From Bacillus changyiensis (lineage in GTDB: Bacteria > Bacillota > Bacilli > Bacillales > Bacillaceae), in the NCBI RefSeq assembly GCF_027706145.1, contig NZ_JAQFWW010000004.1, forward strand, positions 124,001 to 188,000: 64,000 bases of DNA, given 5' to 3'. A program made the translations under genes and the position numbers. Under the pieces are notes generated by a model. The model ran no database searches. It saw only the letters and a list, made by a program, of their open reading frames with translations, and had not been told where the DNA came from. Below are positions 39,019 to 49,089 of the stretch, piece by piece (position 1 is the stretch's first letter; every line of letters starts with the position of its first letter).

Positions 39019-40573
39019 GGTCTCCAATCCCTTCATTTTTTCTAATCTTTACACCGTCAACTGAATGGATGATTTGTTTTCCTTTCCAAATCGCATCGTC
39101 TTTCATCGGAAAATCTGAGCGATAATGCCCGCCTCTGCTTTCAGTACGAAGTAATGCAGATTGTGTCATCAGTTTGGCTGTTTGCCAGACATGTGACAGC
39201 TCAAGCTGTTCGTTTGTGATTTCTTTCACATTTATGATTTGAACTGGCATTTGTTCAAGCCAATTTTTCATCTTTAATAATTCTGGAGCTGAACGCACAA
39301 TTGATACAGATTGTGTCATCTTTGTCTGTATGTCTTCCAAAGTCGATTCTGGGACAGCAAATACGATCTCATCAGGTTTGTGTAGTTTTTTATTCACCAC
39401 AGGGAGATTTTTTTTACTTTGTATACGCTCAGCAGCTCTTCTTCCGAACACAAGACATTCTAGTAGAGAATTGCTTGCTAACCGATTAGCACCATGAAAA
39501 CCCGTACAGGCTGATTCCCCAATCACATAAAGGTTGGGAACCGTTGTTTCTCCCCACTTGTTGACTGAGACTCCCCCCATTAAAAAGTGCATTCCTGGTG
39601 ATACAGGAATTTGGCCTTCTTCAATTGAGATACCAGCTTTTTCACAAAGAGAAGAAATGGTTGGAAAGCGACTTTCAAAATTTGCTATGTTTCTAATATC
39701 TAAAAACAGGCGAGCTCTTTCTGTCTGTTTTTGATGTAAAACTCTTGCCACAATATCCCGGGGTGCCAAATCTTTTAGTGTGTGAACACCTTCCATCACG
39801 GGTTGGCCATTTTGATCGATTAACACAGCTCCTTCCCCACGAACAGCTTCAGAAACAAGCCCATATGAGACCCCATCACTGATAAGGAGTGTTGGGTGAA
39901 ACTGAACGAACTCCAAATCGGTCAGCTCTGCTCCAGCCCGATAGGCCAAAGAAAGTCCGTCACTTGTAACAGAACGGTTATTAGTATTGATTTGAAATAG
40001 CTGGCCACAGCCTCCTGTCGCAATAACCACATGATCCGCTTTTCTAAGGTGAGTTTTCCCAGCCTGATCTTTAGTCCAAACACCAGCACAGCGTCCATTT
40101 TCAACCCATAAGTCAGCCGCAGTTTCATACTCCTTCAACATGACATGTTCACCGAGCTGTTCAATTAAATACTGGATCAACATCCGTCCTGTCGCATCTC
40201 CTCCAGCATGTAAAATCCGCTTCATAGAGTGCGCTCCTTCTTTGCCAAGCTCTAAATTCCCGTCATGATCCACATCAAAAGGAAAATGATGTTTGATCAG
40301 TTCGTGAACAAGTCGTTTTCCATCTGTAATAGCACCTTTGACAATATCAAAATGATTATGGCCACAGCCCGCATACAGTGTATCTTCTATATGTGCATAG
40401 CTCGTATCTTCGGCTAATATCGATGTGGCAATGCCCCCTTGTGCAAGTGTTGAATTGCTGTCACTGATTGATTTTTTTGTAATGACCATGACTTGATATG
40501 AAGGCGGCATAGCCGCAGCCAAAGATAAAGCAGCCGCACCAGCACCGACAACAATAATTGTCTGACCAGACAT
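38999..40573 (-). CDS. nadB: L-aspartate oxidase NadB
   Basis: FAD flavoprotein that oxidises aspartate to iminoaspartate. 524 residues: FAD-binding GAGAAALSLA near 10-19, DSNSTLAQGG, the capping domain, and FMGGVSV-like segment HFLMGGVSVNKWGETTVP with GESACTGFHGANRLASNSLLE cut into GESACTGFHGANRLASNS. The ATG at 40573 has GGAGGAG upstream. First gene of nadBCA, divergent from nadS across the NiaR-type operator region. Confidence 0.95.
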   Translation of the reverse strand: MSGQTIIVVGAGAAALSLAAAMPPSYQVMVITKKSISDSNSTLAQGGIATSILAEDTSYAHIEDTLYAGCGHNHFDIVKGAITDGKRLVHELIKHHFPFDVDHDGNLELGKEGAHSMKRILHAGGDATGRMLIQYLIEQLGEHVMLKEYETAADLWVENGRCAGVWTKDQAGKTHLRKADHVVIATGGCGQLFQINTNNRSVTSDGLSLAYRAGAELTDLEFVQFHPTLLISDGVSYGLVSEAVRGEGAVLIDQNGQPVMEGVHTLKDLAPRDIVARVLHQKQTERARLFLDIRNIANFESRFPTISSLCEKAGISIEEGQIPVSPGMHFLMGGVSVNKWGETTVPNLYVIGESACTGFHGANRLASNSLLECLVFGRRAAERIQSKKNLPVVNKKLHKPDEIVFAVPESTLEDIQTKMTQSVSIVRSAPELLKMKNWLEQMPVQIINVKEITNEQLELSHVWQTAKLMTQSALLRTESRGGHYRSDFPMKDDAIWKGKQIIHSVDGVKIRKNEGIGDHAIAQA

Positions 40574-40585
40574 GTTGACTCCTCC

Positions 40586-40633
40586 TGTAAATTTACATCT
40601 GTCTTGACACCTATATTTACATATCGATAAAAT
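40586..40633. promoter_or_regulatory. divergent nadB / nadS control region, probable NiaR operator
   Basis: Between nadB and nadS lie a perfect 12-bp palindrome TGTAAATTTACA (40586-40597), an inverted repeat TGTC-TT-GACA (40600-40609) and a third ATTTACA (40614-40620). The TTGACA in the inverted repeat is also the -35 (40604-40609) for nadS, with TAAAAT (40628-40633) at 18 bp. NiaR represses these genes with nicotinate as corepressor in B. subtilis; which repeat it binds here is inferred. Confidence 0.65.
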
Positions 40634-40671
40634 AAACTCAAGTACTTTTTATAGAATGGGAGACTCTGGAT

Positions 40672-41850
40672 GTGATTTATCTTGATTATGCAGCGACAAC
40701 ACCGATCTCAAGTAGTGCCTTACAAGCGTTTGAAAAACTAAGCACAGATATTTATGGTAATTCTAGCAGCCTCCATGATGCTGGCGGCAAAGCAGACAAT
40801 ATTCTGAAATACTGTCGTAAGACACTGGCAAAACTGATAAACGGCGATCCTGAAGGAATTTATTTTACAAGTGGTGGAACGGAAGCTAACTTCCTGGCCA
40901 TTCATTCAATTTTAAATGGTCTTCCTTCGGAGAAACGTCATTTTTTAATGACAGAAATGGAACATCAGTCAATCCATATCTTAAAGCAGCAATTGACCAT
41001 GCAAGGATTTGAAGTCAGCACAATGAAACCAAATGCTGACGGAGTAATTACAACTGACATATTGAAACAGCACCTTCGTCCAGAAACAGGTCTTGTATCG
41101 ATTCAGCATGCAAATTCGGAAACAGGTGTTATTCAGCCTCTGCGTGAACTTTCCTCTTATCTGCATCGACAAGGAGTCCTCCTGCACAGTGATGTTGTTC
41201 AAACATTTGCGAAAATTCCAGTCAATGCTTCAAATCTTGGAGTTGATGCTTTATCTATTTCAAGTCATAAAGTATACGGTCCAAAAGGAACAGGAGCGGT
41301 CTATATGAAACCCGGTGTCAACTGGAAACCGGTCTATCCTGGAACCCTGCATGAAAAAGGCTTTCGGAGTGGCACTGTCAATGTTCCCGGTATCGGGGCT
41401 TTTATTGCGGCAGCTGAATGGACGATCAATCAAATGAATGAAGTATACGAAAAACATCTAAAACTACGAAACCATTTTTTACAAGGGATTGCGAACCGGA
41501 AACTTCCGGTTTCACTCGCCGTTTCCGCGTCGGCAAATACTGAAGTGCTACCGCACATTTTAGGTTGTTTTTTTGATGCTTTTGAAGGACAATATGTTAT
41601 GTTGGAATGTAATCGACACAATATCTGTATATCAACAGGAAGCGCATGTTCAGCTGGCTACCATGAACCTTCAAACACGATGAAGGCTCTGAATATATCA
41701 ACAGAACAAGCGCTTCAATTTATTCGAATTTCCTTTGGTTATGACACATCCAAAGAGCATGTCGATCAACTGCTAGATGTTTTTTCAGCTATGAATGATG
41801 AGAAAGGAGACTATCGGATTGGCAGAGGAAATCAAACTTACAGGAGCTGA
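40672..41850 (+). CDS. nadS: cysteine desulfurase NadS (NifS-type), serving NadA
   Basis: PLP enzyme that supplies sulfur for the NadA iron-sulfur cluster. 392 residues: YLDYAATTP, PLP lysine K200 (ISSHKVYGPKG) and Cys326 (STGSACSAGY). The GTG start at 40672 follows GGGAG. Divergent from nadBCA and overlapping niaR by 32 bases. The annotated nifS of B. subtilis has the same place. It differs clearly from the iscS at 4.8 kb. Confidence 0.93.
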   Translation: MIYLDYAATTPISSSALQAFEKLSTDIYGNSSSLHDAGGKADNILKYCRKTLAKLINGDPEGIYFTSGGTEANFLAIHSILNGLPSEKRHFLMTEMEHQSIHILKQQLTMQGFEVSTMKPNADGVITTDILKQHLRPETGLVSIQHANSETGVIQPLRELSSYLHRQGVLLHSDVVQTFAKIPVNASNLGVDALSISSHKVYGPKGTGAVYMKPGVNWKPVYPGTLHEKGFRSGTVNVPGIGAFIAAAEWTINQMNEVYEKHLKLRNHFLQGIANRKLPVSLAVSASANTEVLPHILGCFFDAFEGQYVMLECNRHNICISTGSACSAGYHEPSNTMKALNISTEQALQFIRISFGYDTSKEHVDQLLDVFSAMNDEKGDYRIGRGNQTYRS

Positions 41851-42361
41851 GCGGCGAAAACAACTACTCATTTGGCTAAAAGAATCACAAACACCTTTAA
41901 CAGGTAGTGAACTGGCAAAAAAATCTGCTGTTTCAAGACAGGTGATCGTCCAGGATATCTCTTTATTAAAGGCCAAAAATGAACCGATTATCGCTACAAG
42001 TCAAGGATATCTGTATTTACACTCCCAAACTAGTGAAAAACAACCTGTTACACGTATCATCGCATGTGAACATGGGCCAGAAAGAGCTGAAGAAGAGCTG
42101 AATCTAATTGTCGATTTTGGGGTAACAGTTAAAGATGTCATCATTGAACATCCTGTATATGGCGATTTGACAGCTTCTATCAGAGTGAGCACAAGAAAAG
42201 AAGTGAGCGACTTTATTAAAAAAATTTCTTCAACAAATGCCGCATACTTATCTCAGCTTACAAATGGGACCCATCTTCATACACTAGAAGCGGCGACTGA
42301 CGAAAAAATCGACCAAGCTTGCGAAGCTCTAAAAAAAGCTAATATTCTTATTCCTGAATGA
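41819..42361 (+). CDS. niaR: NiaR (YrxA), nicotinate-responsive repressor of NAD synthesis
   Basis: 180 residues, N-terminal winged helix (about 8-65; GSELAKKSAVSRQVIVQDIS) and C-terminal 3H domain with conserved His (IIEHPVYGDL, HLHTL). Represses nadBCA and nadS when nicotinate is available. The TTG at 41819 follows AAAGGAG by 9 bases and gives the same length as the B. subtilis protein; the frame from 41795 begins before that site. Inside the nadS coding end, so co-transcribed with nadS. Confidence 0.94.
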   Translation: MAEEIKLTGAERRKQLLIWLKESQTPLTGSELAKKSAVSRQVIVQDISLLKAKNEPIIATSQGYLYLHSQTSEKQPVTRIIACEHGPERAEEELNLIVDFGVTVKDVIIEHPVYGDLTASIRVSTRKEVSDFIKKISSTNAAYLSQLTNGTHLHTLEAATDEKIDQACEALKKANILIPE

Positions 42362-42388
42362 ATTTAGAACAGAAAAACGATAAAAAAA

Positions 42389-42415
42389 CTGGTGGAAAAC
42401 TACCCACCAGCTTTT
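42389..42415 (+). terminator. first terminator after niaR
   Basis: CTGGTGG / CCACCAG hairpin with CTTTT on the plus strand, about 28 bases after the niaR stop. Confidence 0.75.
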
Positions 42416-42420
42416 ACCAC

Positions 42421-42465
42421 GAAACTCCTCCGGCTGTTCAGCACTGCGGAGGAGTTTTTTTATTA
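42421..42465 (+). terminator. second, stronger terminator after niaR
   Basis: AAACTCCTCCG / CGGAGGAGTTT hairpin followed by seven T on the plus strand. It can also act weakly against the converging pheA transcript. Confidence 0.85.
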
Positions 42466-42467
42466 TT

Positions 42468-43319
42468 TTATAAACGATAAGTATGGTAAGTCCCTAGCAT
42501 CTTTACTTTACAACCTAAGGCTTCAAGTTCAGCGATCGCCCCAGGAAGCAAAACTTCATCTAAGCTCTTCTCAATATCGATGATAAAAAAATAATTTCCT
42601 AATCCTGTTTTTGTCGGACGGGATTCAATTTTAGAAAGATTCAAATTTCTCCAAGCAAAAGCGGACAACACTTGGTGAAGCGCTCCTGATCTATCTAGAG
42701 GAAGAGTGACCATCAATGTCGTCTTCGGTCTCGATGTTAATAACGGATCAACTTGAAATGAAATATGTTGATCAGGGTGAAGAAACACAAACCTTGTATG
42801 GTTATCGTGATAATCATGGATGTCGCGTTTCACAATCTCTAATTGGTAGGTTTCAGCTGCAATTTCGTTAGCGATCACAGCAATGTTTTTTTCCGGATGT
42901 TCGCTCACATATTTTGCCGCCGCTCCTGTCGAAGTGGCATATTCAAACGAGACCGATTGAAAATGACTGTGTAAAAATTTATGACATTGTGCAATCGCAT
43001 GTGAATGAGAATAAATCGTTTGAATCTCTTTCCAATCTGCTTTTTTAGAAGGGTGAACAAGTAAATGCTGGCGAATTGGAGCCGTGATTTCACCAACAAT
43101 ATAAAGTGGCTGTTCATGAATTAAGTAATCAATCGTTAAATTGACTGATCCTTCAAGTGCATTTTCCAGTGGAACGACAGCCAAATCGATTTCCCTCTTC
43201 ATAGCAGCATCCATACAGGCTGGGATTGTATGATATGGTTGGTGTTTGGCATGCAAAATCGAAGAACGCACAGCTAAATGGGTAAACGTAGCTTCTGGAC
43301 CTAAATAACCAACTCTCAT
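42468..43319 (-). CDS. pheA: prephenate dehydratase
   Basis: Converts prephenate to phenylpyruvate in phenylalanine synthesis. 283 residues: MRVGYLGPEATFTH, IPACMDA, PLENALEGSVN, NHTRFVFL, and a C-terminal regulatory ACT domain with the ESRPTK motif (KIESRPTKTGLGNYFF). Start at the ATG 43319, which overlaps the TAA of pheB region (43321-43323 lies two bases away), so the two are translationally coupled. No chorismate mutase domain is fused. Confidence 0.95.
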   Translation of the reverse strand: MRVGYLGPEATFTHLAVRSSILHAKHQPYHTIPACMDAAMKREIDLAVVPLENALEGSVNLTIDYLIHEQPLYIVGEITAPIRQHLLVHPSKKADWKEIQTIYSHSHAIAQCHKFLHSHFQSVSFEYATSTGAAAKYVSEHPEKNIAVIANEIAAETYQLEIVKRDIHDYHDNHTRFVFLHPDQHISFQVDPLLTSRPKTTLMVTLPLDRSGALHQVLSAFAWRNLNLSKIESRPTKTGLGNYFFIIDIEKSLDEVLLPGAIAELEALGCKVKMLGTYHTYRL

Positions 43320-43320
43320 C

Positions 43321-43767
43321 TTATGCACCCGAACCTAATATTTCGACTTTTTCGACAAATTCTAGTTTTCTTAATGTATTCATTAGCAAATCAATATTTC
43401 TATTCATTCCTCTTGTGCTAACAGATAAGGTGACATTGGCCCTTCCTTGAAGCGGTATCGATTGATGGATTGATAGGACATTGCACCCCGATTCAGCCAC
43501 AACCTGAAGTAAATGGGACAGCGTTCCTGAACGGTCCTCCAAATGAAAAAAAAGAGTGATTATTTGCTCCTTAACCATTGTGTAAAAAGGAAATACTGCA
43601 TCCCTATACTTATAAAAAGCACTGCGGCTCAAGTCAACTTTTTGCACTGCTTCTGCTACAGATTCAGCTTTCTTCCGTTCAATTAGCTTTTTAACTTCAA
43701 GTGTTTTCTTCATCGCCTCTGGCAATACGTCTTCTCTGACAAGATAAAAGATCTCCTCTTTCGCCAA
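43321..43767 (-). CDS. pheB: ACT-domain protein PheB
   Basis: 148 residues: an N-terminal helix-turn-helix-like part ([24 protein letters not shown]) and a C-terminal ACT domain (about 70-145; [21 protein letters not shown]). B. subtilis PheB was named from phenylalanine mutants, and its biochemical role is unclear. Between obg and pheA, with GGAGAG upstream of the TTG start. Likely regulator of the pathway or of pheA. Confidence 0.9.
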   Translation of the reverse strand: MAKEEIFYLVREDVLPEAMKKTLEVKKLIERKKAESVAEAVQKVDLSRSAFYKYRDAVFPFYTMVKEQIITLFFHLEDRSGTLSHLLQVVAESGCNVLSIHQSIPLQGRANVTLSVSTRGMNRNIDLLMNTLRKLEFVEKVEILGSGA

Positions 43768-43782
43768 TTTCTCTCTCTCCTT

Positions 43783-43815
43783 AAAATACGGAGAGCCTGC
43801 ATGGGCAAACTCTCC
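43783..43815 (-). terminator. terminator-like hairpin between obg and pheB
   Basis: GGAGAG-TTGCC / GGC-CTCTCC followed by TATTTT on the minus strand, ending just before the pheB ribosome site. It may end part of the obg transcripts and allow read-through into pheBA. Confidence 0.6.
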
Positions 43816-43821
43816 TGATGA

Positions 43822-45126
<1,305 letters not shown>

Positions 45127-45140
45127 CTAAAAACCCGCTT

Positions 45141-45710
45141 TTACTTCATATCGATTTCTACAAGACATTCGTGATCTGACACATCAAACCGTTTCATGTC
45201 ATAAAAATCTTCTTGTGACCGTTGAAATCCTTTTAATTTTGTCAGGCTTGTAAAGACACCGTGAAAATCCAAAAAAATCACGAAATTCACATCAGCTCTA
45301 TCTATTTGCAGTGTGATGGTCAGATGGTTATCAGTGCCTTTCAAAACGGACTCATCAAAAATACGCAATAGTTGTCCGATTAGACATACAAGCTTTTCAT
45401 CATAAGCTGATAAATCTCTGACTTCTCCAAGCACTTCATATTCAAGTGTTAGTGAACGAGCCTTCCAATTAAATGTAAGTAATTCATAAGCAAAACGCGG
45501 CATTTTCAGATTTGAAAGCTTTGATTCATGCTGAGCTTCAATGACCGCTTCTTCAATAATTTCAAACACACGGTCATACTTTTTTAATGTTAGGTTTCCT
45601 TTAATCAACTGCAGTTTATTCATCCAATCATGCCTTGAATGGCTAAGTAAGTGAACAAGCTCGGTTGTTAACACTTTATGATCCAATTTATTTTTTGACA
45701 TTTCTTCCAT
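45141..45710 (-). CDS. spo0B: Spo0B sporulation phosphotransferase
   Basis: Passes phosphate from Spo0F to Spo0A in the sporulation phosphorelay. 189 residues with the four-helix-bundle segment LLSHSRHDWMNKLQLIKGN in pieces (SRHDWMNKLQ); the phosphorylated His is H27 here (H30 in B. subtilis). A degenerate ATPase-like C-terminal domain follows. The ATG at 45710 has GGGAG 7 bases upstream; the longer frame from 45728 has no site. Upstream extended -10 TATAAT. Confidence 0.94.
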   Translation of the reverse strand: MEEMSKNKLDHKVLTTELVHLLSHSRHDWMNKLQLIKGNLTLKKYDRVFEIIEEAVIEAQHESKLSNLKMPRFAYELLTFNWKARSLTLEYEVLGEVRDLSAYDEKLVCLIGQLLRIFDESVLKGTDNHLTITLQIDRADVNFVIFLDFHGVFTSLTKLKGFQRSQEDFYDMKRFDVSDHECLVEIDMK

Positions 45711-45770
45711 TTTAGCACTCCCAATCATTAGGTCTCTTTTTTAGGAGTCTGATTTTTGTTTGCACTTTGA

Positions 45771-45799
45771 ATTATAACAGAGAAGGTCATGTAATTGAA
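45771..45799 (-). promoter_or_regulatory. promoter of spo0B-obg
   Basis: Extended -10 TGTTATAAT on the minus strand (TATAAT 45771-45776) with a poor -35 (TTCAAT, 45794-45799) 17 bp upstream. Confidence 0.5.
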
Positions 45800-45863
45800 A
45801 CACGTTTATGAAGCAGATGAGATGGAATCCCATACTTGGGGTAGTGGTTATATGAATAAATAT

Positions 45864-45897
45864 GTAAAAAACTCCAGTCTAAAACGACCGGAGTTTG
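45864..45897 (-). terminator. terminator after rpmA
   Basis: AAACTCC-GTC / GAC-GGAGTTT hairpin and six T on the minus strand, just after rpmA. Confidence 0.88.
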
Positions 45898-45903
45898 TCT
45901 AGG

Positions 45904-46197
<294 letters not shown>

Positions 46198-46539
46198 CTA
46201 TATTCTATTTGTCGTTACTTTTAAGTAACCTTCATAATCTCGTTCAATGGTTTGTAGAGAAACCAGCATACCTTCAAGAAGTAACTGAGCTTTATGATAT
46301 GCCTCCTGATCCGTTTCATCCGGGAATTTAAAATGTATAAATCCACCGTCTTCCCCGAGATCAAGAAGCGGTTCAATACCTGTCAACTTCACGACCGCAT
46401 TGATGGCTCCAATGGTAACGGCTGATGCTCCCGCACAAACGAGATCCTGTCCACGTTCAGCAAAATTCGCATGCCCCGACATTTCAAAGGATAAAATCGC
46501 TTTGTTCGATTGGGACCTTGTCATTTTTACGTGAATCAT
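46198..46539 (-). CDS. prp: ribosomal-processing cysteine protease Prp (YsxB)
   Basis: 113 residues. Catalytic His23 (SGHANFAERG) and Cys35 (QDLVCAGASA) are in place. Prp removes the N-terminal extension of L27, whose gene follows by 12 bases; the rplU-prp-rpmA order is conserved in Firmicutes. Starts at ATG 46539. Confidence 0.94.
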   Translation of the reverse strand: MIHVKMTRSQSNKAILSFEMSGHANFAERGQDLVCAGASAVTIGAINAVVKLTGIEPLLDLGEDGGFIHFKFPDETDQEAYHKAQLLLEGMLVSLQTIERDYEGYLKVTTNRI

Positions 46540-46552
46540 ATCTTTTCACGCC

Positions 46553-46861
46553 TTAAGCGTTAATTTTTTCAATTACAACTTTAGTGTAAGGCTGACGATG
46601 ACCTTGTTTTTTATGTTGGTTTTTCTTTGGTTTGTACTTAAATACGGTAATCTTTTTAGCACGGCCTTGTTTTTCAACTTTGCCTGTTACCGTAGCGCCT
46701 TCAACCATTGGGCTACCAACTTTCACGTTTTCACCGCCGATAAACAATACGTTGTCAAATGTAACTGTTTCGCCAGCTTCAACAGCAAGCTTTTCAACAT
46801 ATACAGTTTGGCCTTCTTCAACTTTAATTTGTTTTCCACCTGTTTGAATAATTGCGTACAT
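46553..46861 (-). CDS. rplU: ribosomal protein L21
   Basis: 102 residues of bL21 with [18 protein letters not shown] at the N-terminus and the C-terminal motif [15 protein letters not shown]. The ATG follows AGGAGGTG. First gene of rplU-prp-rpmA, under the structured L21 leader. Confidence 0.97.
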   Translation of the reverse strand: MYAIIQTGGKQIKVEEGQTVYVEKLAVEAGETVTFDNVLFIGGENVKVGSPMVEGATVTGKVEKQGRAKKITVFKYKPKKNQHKKQGHRQPYTKVVIEKINA

Positions 46862-46966
46862 CTCTGCACCTCCTAATAGACTAAGACTCGCCAGTCAGCA
46901 GGGGGCTATAGTAAGCACTTAACACCTGCGCTGAGCGGTTGTAGCAATGGTGCTACAGCCATAACA
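46862..46966 (-). promoter_or_regulatory. L21 leader RNA
   Basis: The roughly 100-nt leader of rplU contains a strong hairpin GTAGCA-CCAT-TGCTAC and further pairing (GGCTAT / AGCC, CGCTCAGCG region), and ends in the rplU ribosome site. It matches in place and form the Firmicutes L21 leader, thought to be an autoregulatory site for L21. Confidence 0.78.
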
Positions 46967-46972
46967 TAAAAA

Positions 46973-47001
46973 ACTATACCAAAATCAATGGTGAATGTCA
47001 A
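46973..47001 (-). promoter_or_regulatory. sigma-A promoter of rplU-prp-rpmA
   Basis: -35 TTGACA (46996-47001), 17 bp, -10 TATAGT (46973-46978) on the minus strand, one of the best promoters in the window. Confidence 0.88.
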
Positions 47002-47037
47002 TGCTTTTTACCAGTTTTGATATATTGAAGTAGCTCG

Positions 47038-47178
47038 ATGAAAATGGTTGGATCTAGTGAAACAATAAAAGACATGACCACAAATATTTGTGAATACAGC
47101 CAAAATCACAAGAAACCGTTAGATATTCAATTCCTCGTATCAACGATATTGATAGCTAGAAGCTACGGGAAGCGCTGA
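47038..47178 (+). CDS. possible 46-residue peptide between rplU and spoIVFB
   Basis: On the plus strand an ATG opens 46 codons (MKMVGSSETIKDMTTNICEY, ending LIARSYGKR) with no convincing ribosome site. The residue pattern is plausible but may be chance. A 14-bp palindrome CACAAATATTTGTG (47079-47092) lies inside. Confidence 0.25.
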   Translation: MKMVGSSETIKDMTTNICEYSQNHKKPLDIQFLVSTILIARSYGKR

Positions 47179-47213
47179 ATCCCAAGAAGCGAACAAACGT
47201 AAATCGGGGTCGT

Positions 47214-48080
47214 TCATAAAGCCATCATAAGCTCTTCCATTGAAGATGTTGTATGCTTGTTAGCAAAGTAAGCGTGAAGAACTTCGTTTTCATCAAGCTG
47301 ACTCACTTTTTTCCCGTCTTTTTCTATTACAATCGGATGCTTGCAGCCTCTCTTAAATCTAAGCATCACATCATATATTTGATCACTGGCACAAACGATG
47401 ATCGGTTTCAACTGAAAAACCTCTCTATCCTTTCCATAATAACGCTCTAGCAAAAAGCGAATATGGCTATAATGCCGATCACGGTACTCCTTGTATAAAG
47501 AGACAGACAGAAATGTCAGCAACACCCAAGCACTTAGTTGAGAAGGGGAAACTAGTAACACTCCTCCAATGAATAAAGCACAGATAAAACATGAAAAGAT
47601 CAACATCATCCGTTGTGCTTTTTGATATGGATAGTATTTTGAAAAAAGAAGAAACATGAGTTTTCCTCCATCAAGCGGCCAGATCGGGAATAAATTAATC
47701 ACCAAAATGGTCAAATTGTAAAATGTAAACATTTCAAATAACTGAGGTCCGATTATTGCTTTGACTGACAAAAACCAAGCCGCAGACTGAAGCCATATAT
47801 GCTGCAGCGGCCCGGCCAGAATGACAACAACTTCTTCATTTAATGGTCTATTACCATGTTCATCAACCTCAAGTGTTCCCCCGAAAGGCAGCAAGAAAAT
47901 TCGCCTAATCCTCCATGAAAAATAAATAGCAGCTGTAGCATGGCCAAGTTCGTGAATAAAAATAATAATCATTAAACAAAATAATGGTTTAATATGCCCA
48001 GTCAGTAAACCAAGCGCCATTACAAACCATAGCAGAGGATGAATATGGAGCTTTGTCATAAGCTCTGTCCATTTAGTCAT
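47214..48080 (-). CDS. spoIVFB: SpoIVFB, intramembrane metalloprotease for pro-sigma-K
   Basis: Site-2 protease that releases sigma-K in the mother cell. 288 residues; zinc motif HELGH at 43-47 and the third ligand D137 (WPLDGGK), with several membrane helices and a C-terminal CBS domain. The ATG at 48080 follows AGGTG and overlaps the end of spoIVFA by 8 bases, so the inhibitor and the enzyme are translationally coupled. Confidence 0.96.
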   Translation of the reverse strand: MTKWTELMTKLHIHPLLWFVMALGLLTGHIKPLFCLMIIIFIHELGHATAAIYFSWRIRRIFLLPFGGTLEVDEHGNRPLNEEVVVILAGPLQHIWLQSAAWFLSVKAIIGPQLFEMFTFYNLTILVINLFPIWPLDGGKLMFLLFSKYYPYQKAQRMMLIFSCFICALFIGGVLLVSPSQLSAWVLLTFLSVSLYKEYRDRHYSHIRFLLERYYGKDREVFQLKPIIVCASDQIYDVMLRFKRGCKHPIVIEKDGKKVSQLDENEVLHAYFANKHTTSSMEELMMAL

Positions 48081-48861
48081 CAAATGATATCACCTGTATC
48101 GGATCAACAAATTCTTCCCCCTGTTTAATCGCAAAATAATAAACACCCTTATGATCTTTATTTTGCTGTATCGTTCCTAGTTTGCTTCCTTTATCAACAA
48201 AGTCATATAAGGCAACATTTGCTTTTTTCAATTGCCCGTAGTAACTATAGCTATTATCCGCATGCTGAATGACAATGGTTAGACCTGTCTTAGGACTTTT
48301 ATTCATCTCAATGACATAGCCCTCTTTCATACTCTCAATTGCTTCACTCTCTGTTTCCACTTTAATTCCTTGCCCGGAAAATTTCTCTTGGACCTTTCCC
48401 ATTGCAGGTGTAACGAGTCCTTGGTTGACTTCAACTTGATTCGGTTGTTTACTATTCTTCGGCTTAAACATTGCCAGCGGGTGTCCAAATGTAGATTCAT
48501 ACCAATTACTGAGAGAAGCGAATTGAAATTCCTCAGTAAAAATTTGACTGACGACCGGCTTTATTTGCTTAATAGGTTCAAAGTGACCTTTATAAGCTAT
48601 TGCAGAAACAAGAACAAGGCAGGCGGACAAAAGAGATTTGATGATGAGTGCATCGGCCTTTATGAGCGGATGTTTCCCATTTAAATGGGAATGACCTTCA
48701 TATACAGGAACATTACCATGTTTTCCATCTTCCTCTGAAAAGGCAGTCCAAACTGGTAGATGTTCGTGTTTTTTGCTGTCCGCCTGTTTCGTTCCTAGCG
48801 GCCTCTGCTTTCTTTTTTTAGCGATTCTTTTACGAATCTCATGTGCTCTTCTATGACTCAT
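48073..48861 (-). CDS. spoIVFA: SpoIVFA, inhibitor/scaffold of SpoIVFB
   Basis: Holds SpoIVFB inactive with BofA until the forespore signal arrives. 262 residues: cytoplasmic basic N-terminus (HEIRKRIAKKRKQ), one membrane helix (about 72-90), and an external LytM/M23-like domain (about 150-262; GYVIEMNKSPKTGLTIVIQH in part) without the full set of zinc ligands. The ATG at 48861 is favoured (AAAGGA 8 bases upstream) over the ATG at 48870. Confidence 0.93.
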   Translation of the reverse strand: MSHRRAHEIRKRIAKKRKQRPLGTKQADSKKHEHLPVWTAFSEEDGKHGNVPVYEGHSHLNGKHPLIKADALIIKSLLSACLVLVSAIAYKGHFEPIKQIKPVVSQIFTEEFQFASLSNWYESTFGHPLAMFKPKNSKQPNQVEVNQGLVTPAMGKVQEKFSGQGIKVETESEAIESMKEGYVIEMNKSPKTGLTIVIQHADNSYSYYGQLKKANVALYDFVDKGSKLGTIQQNKDHKGVYYFAIKQGEEFVDPIQVISFDD

Positions 48862-48895
48862 AACCCCCATCCTTTACATTCAGGTTGTTTGTACC

Positions 48896-48924
48896 ATCGT
48901 ATGTCTTGTCCAATCCATTTATGC
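48896..48924 (-). promoter_or_regulatory. sigma-E promoter of spoIVFA-spoIVFB
   Basis: On the minus strand -35 GCATAAA (48918-48924), 14 bp, -10 CATACGAT (48896-48903). Both fit the sigma-E consensus (KMATATT; CATACANT) with the normal spacing. Mother-cell expression of this operon is known in B. subtilis. Confidence 0.68.
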
Positions 48925-49089
48925 AGGTAAAGATCGTCATAGAAGAAATACCTTCGTGTGTGAAACCAGGGCGTGAGCTCAGGACTTGTTGAAACGGAAT
49001 TTGAAAACATGACTTGTTATCCATAAAACAAGGAAAATGGTAGTTACTCTCTATTTCGCTTAAGTTTCACCTGCAGCCACCTGCTCGGC

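Noticed and set aside
48073-48861. SpoIVFA as an active M23 peptidase
   Set aside because: The LytM-like domain lacks the complete HxH and HxxxD zinc signature, and the known role is inhibition of SpoIVFB.
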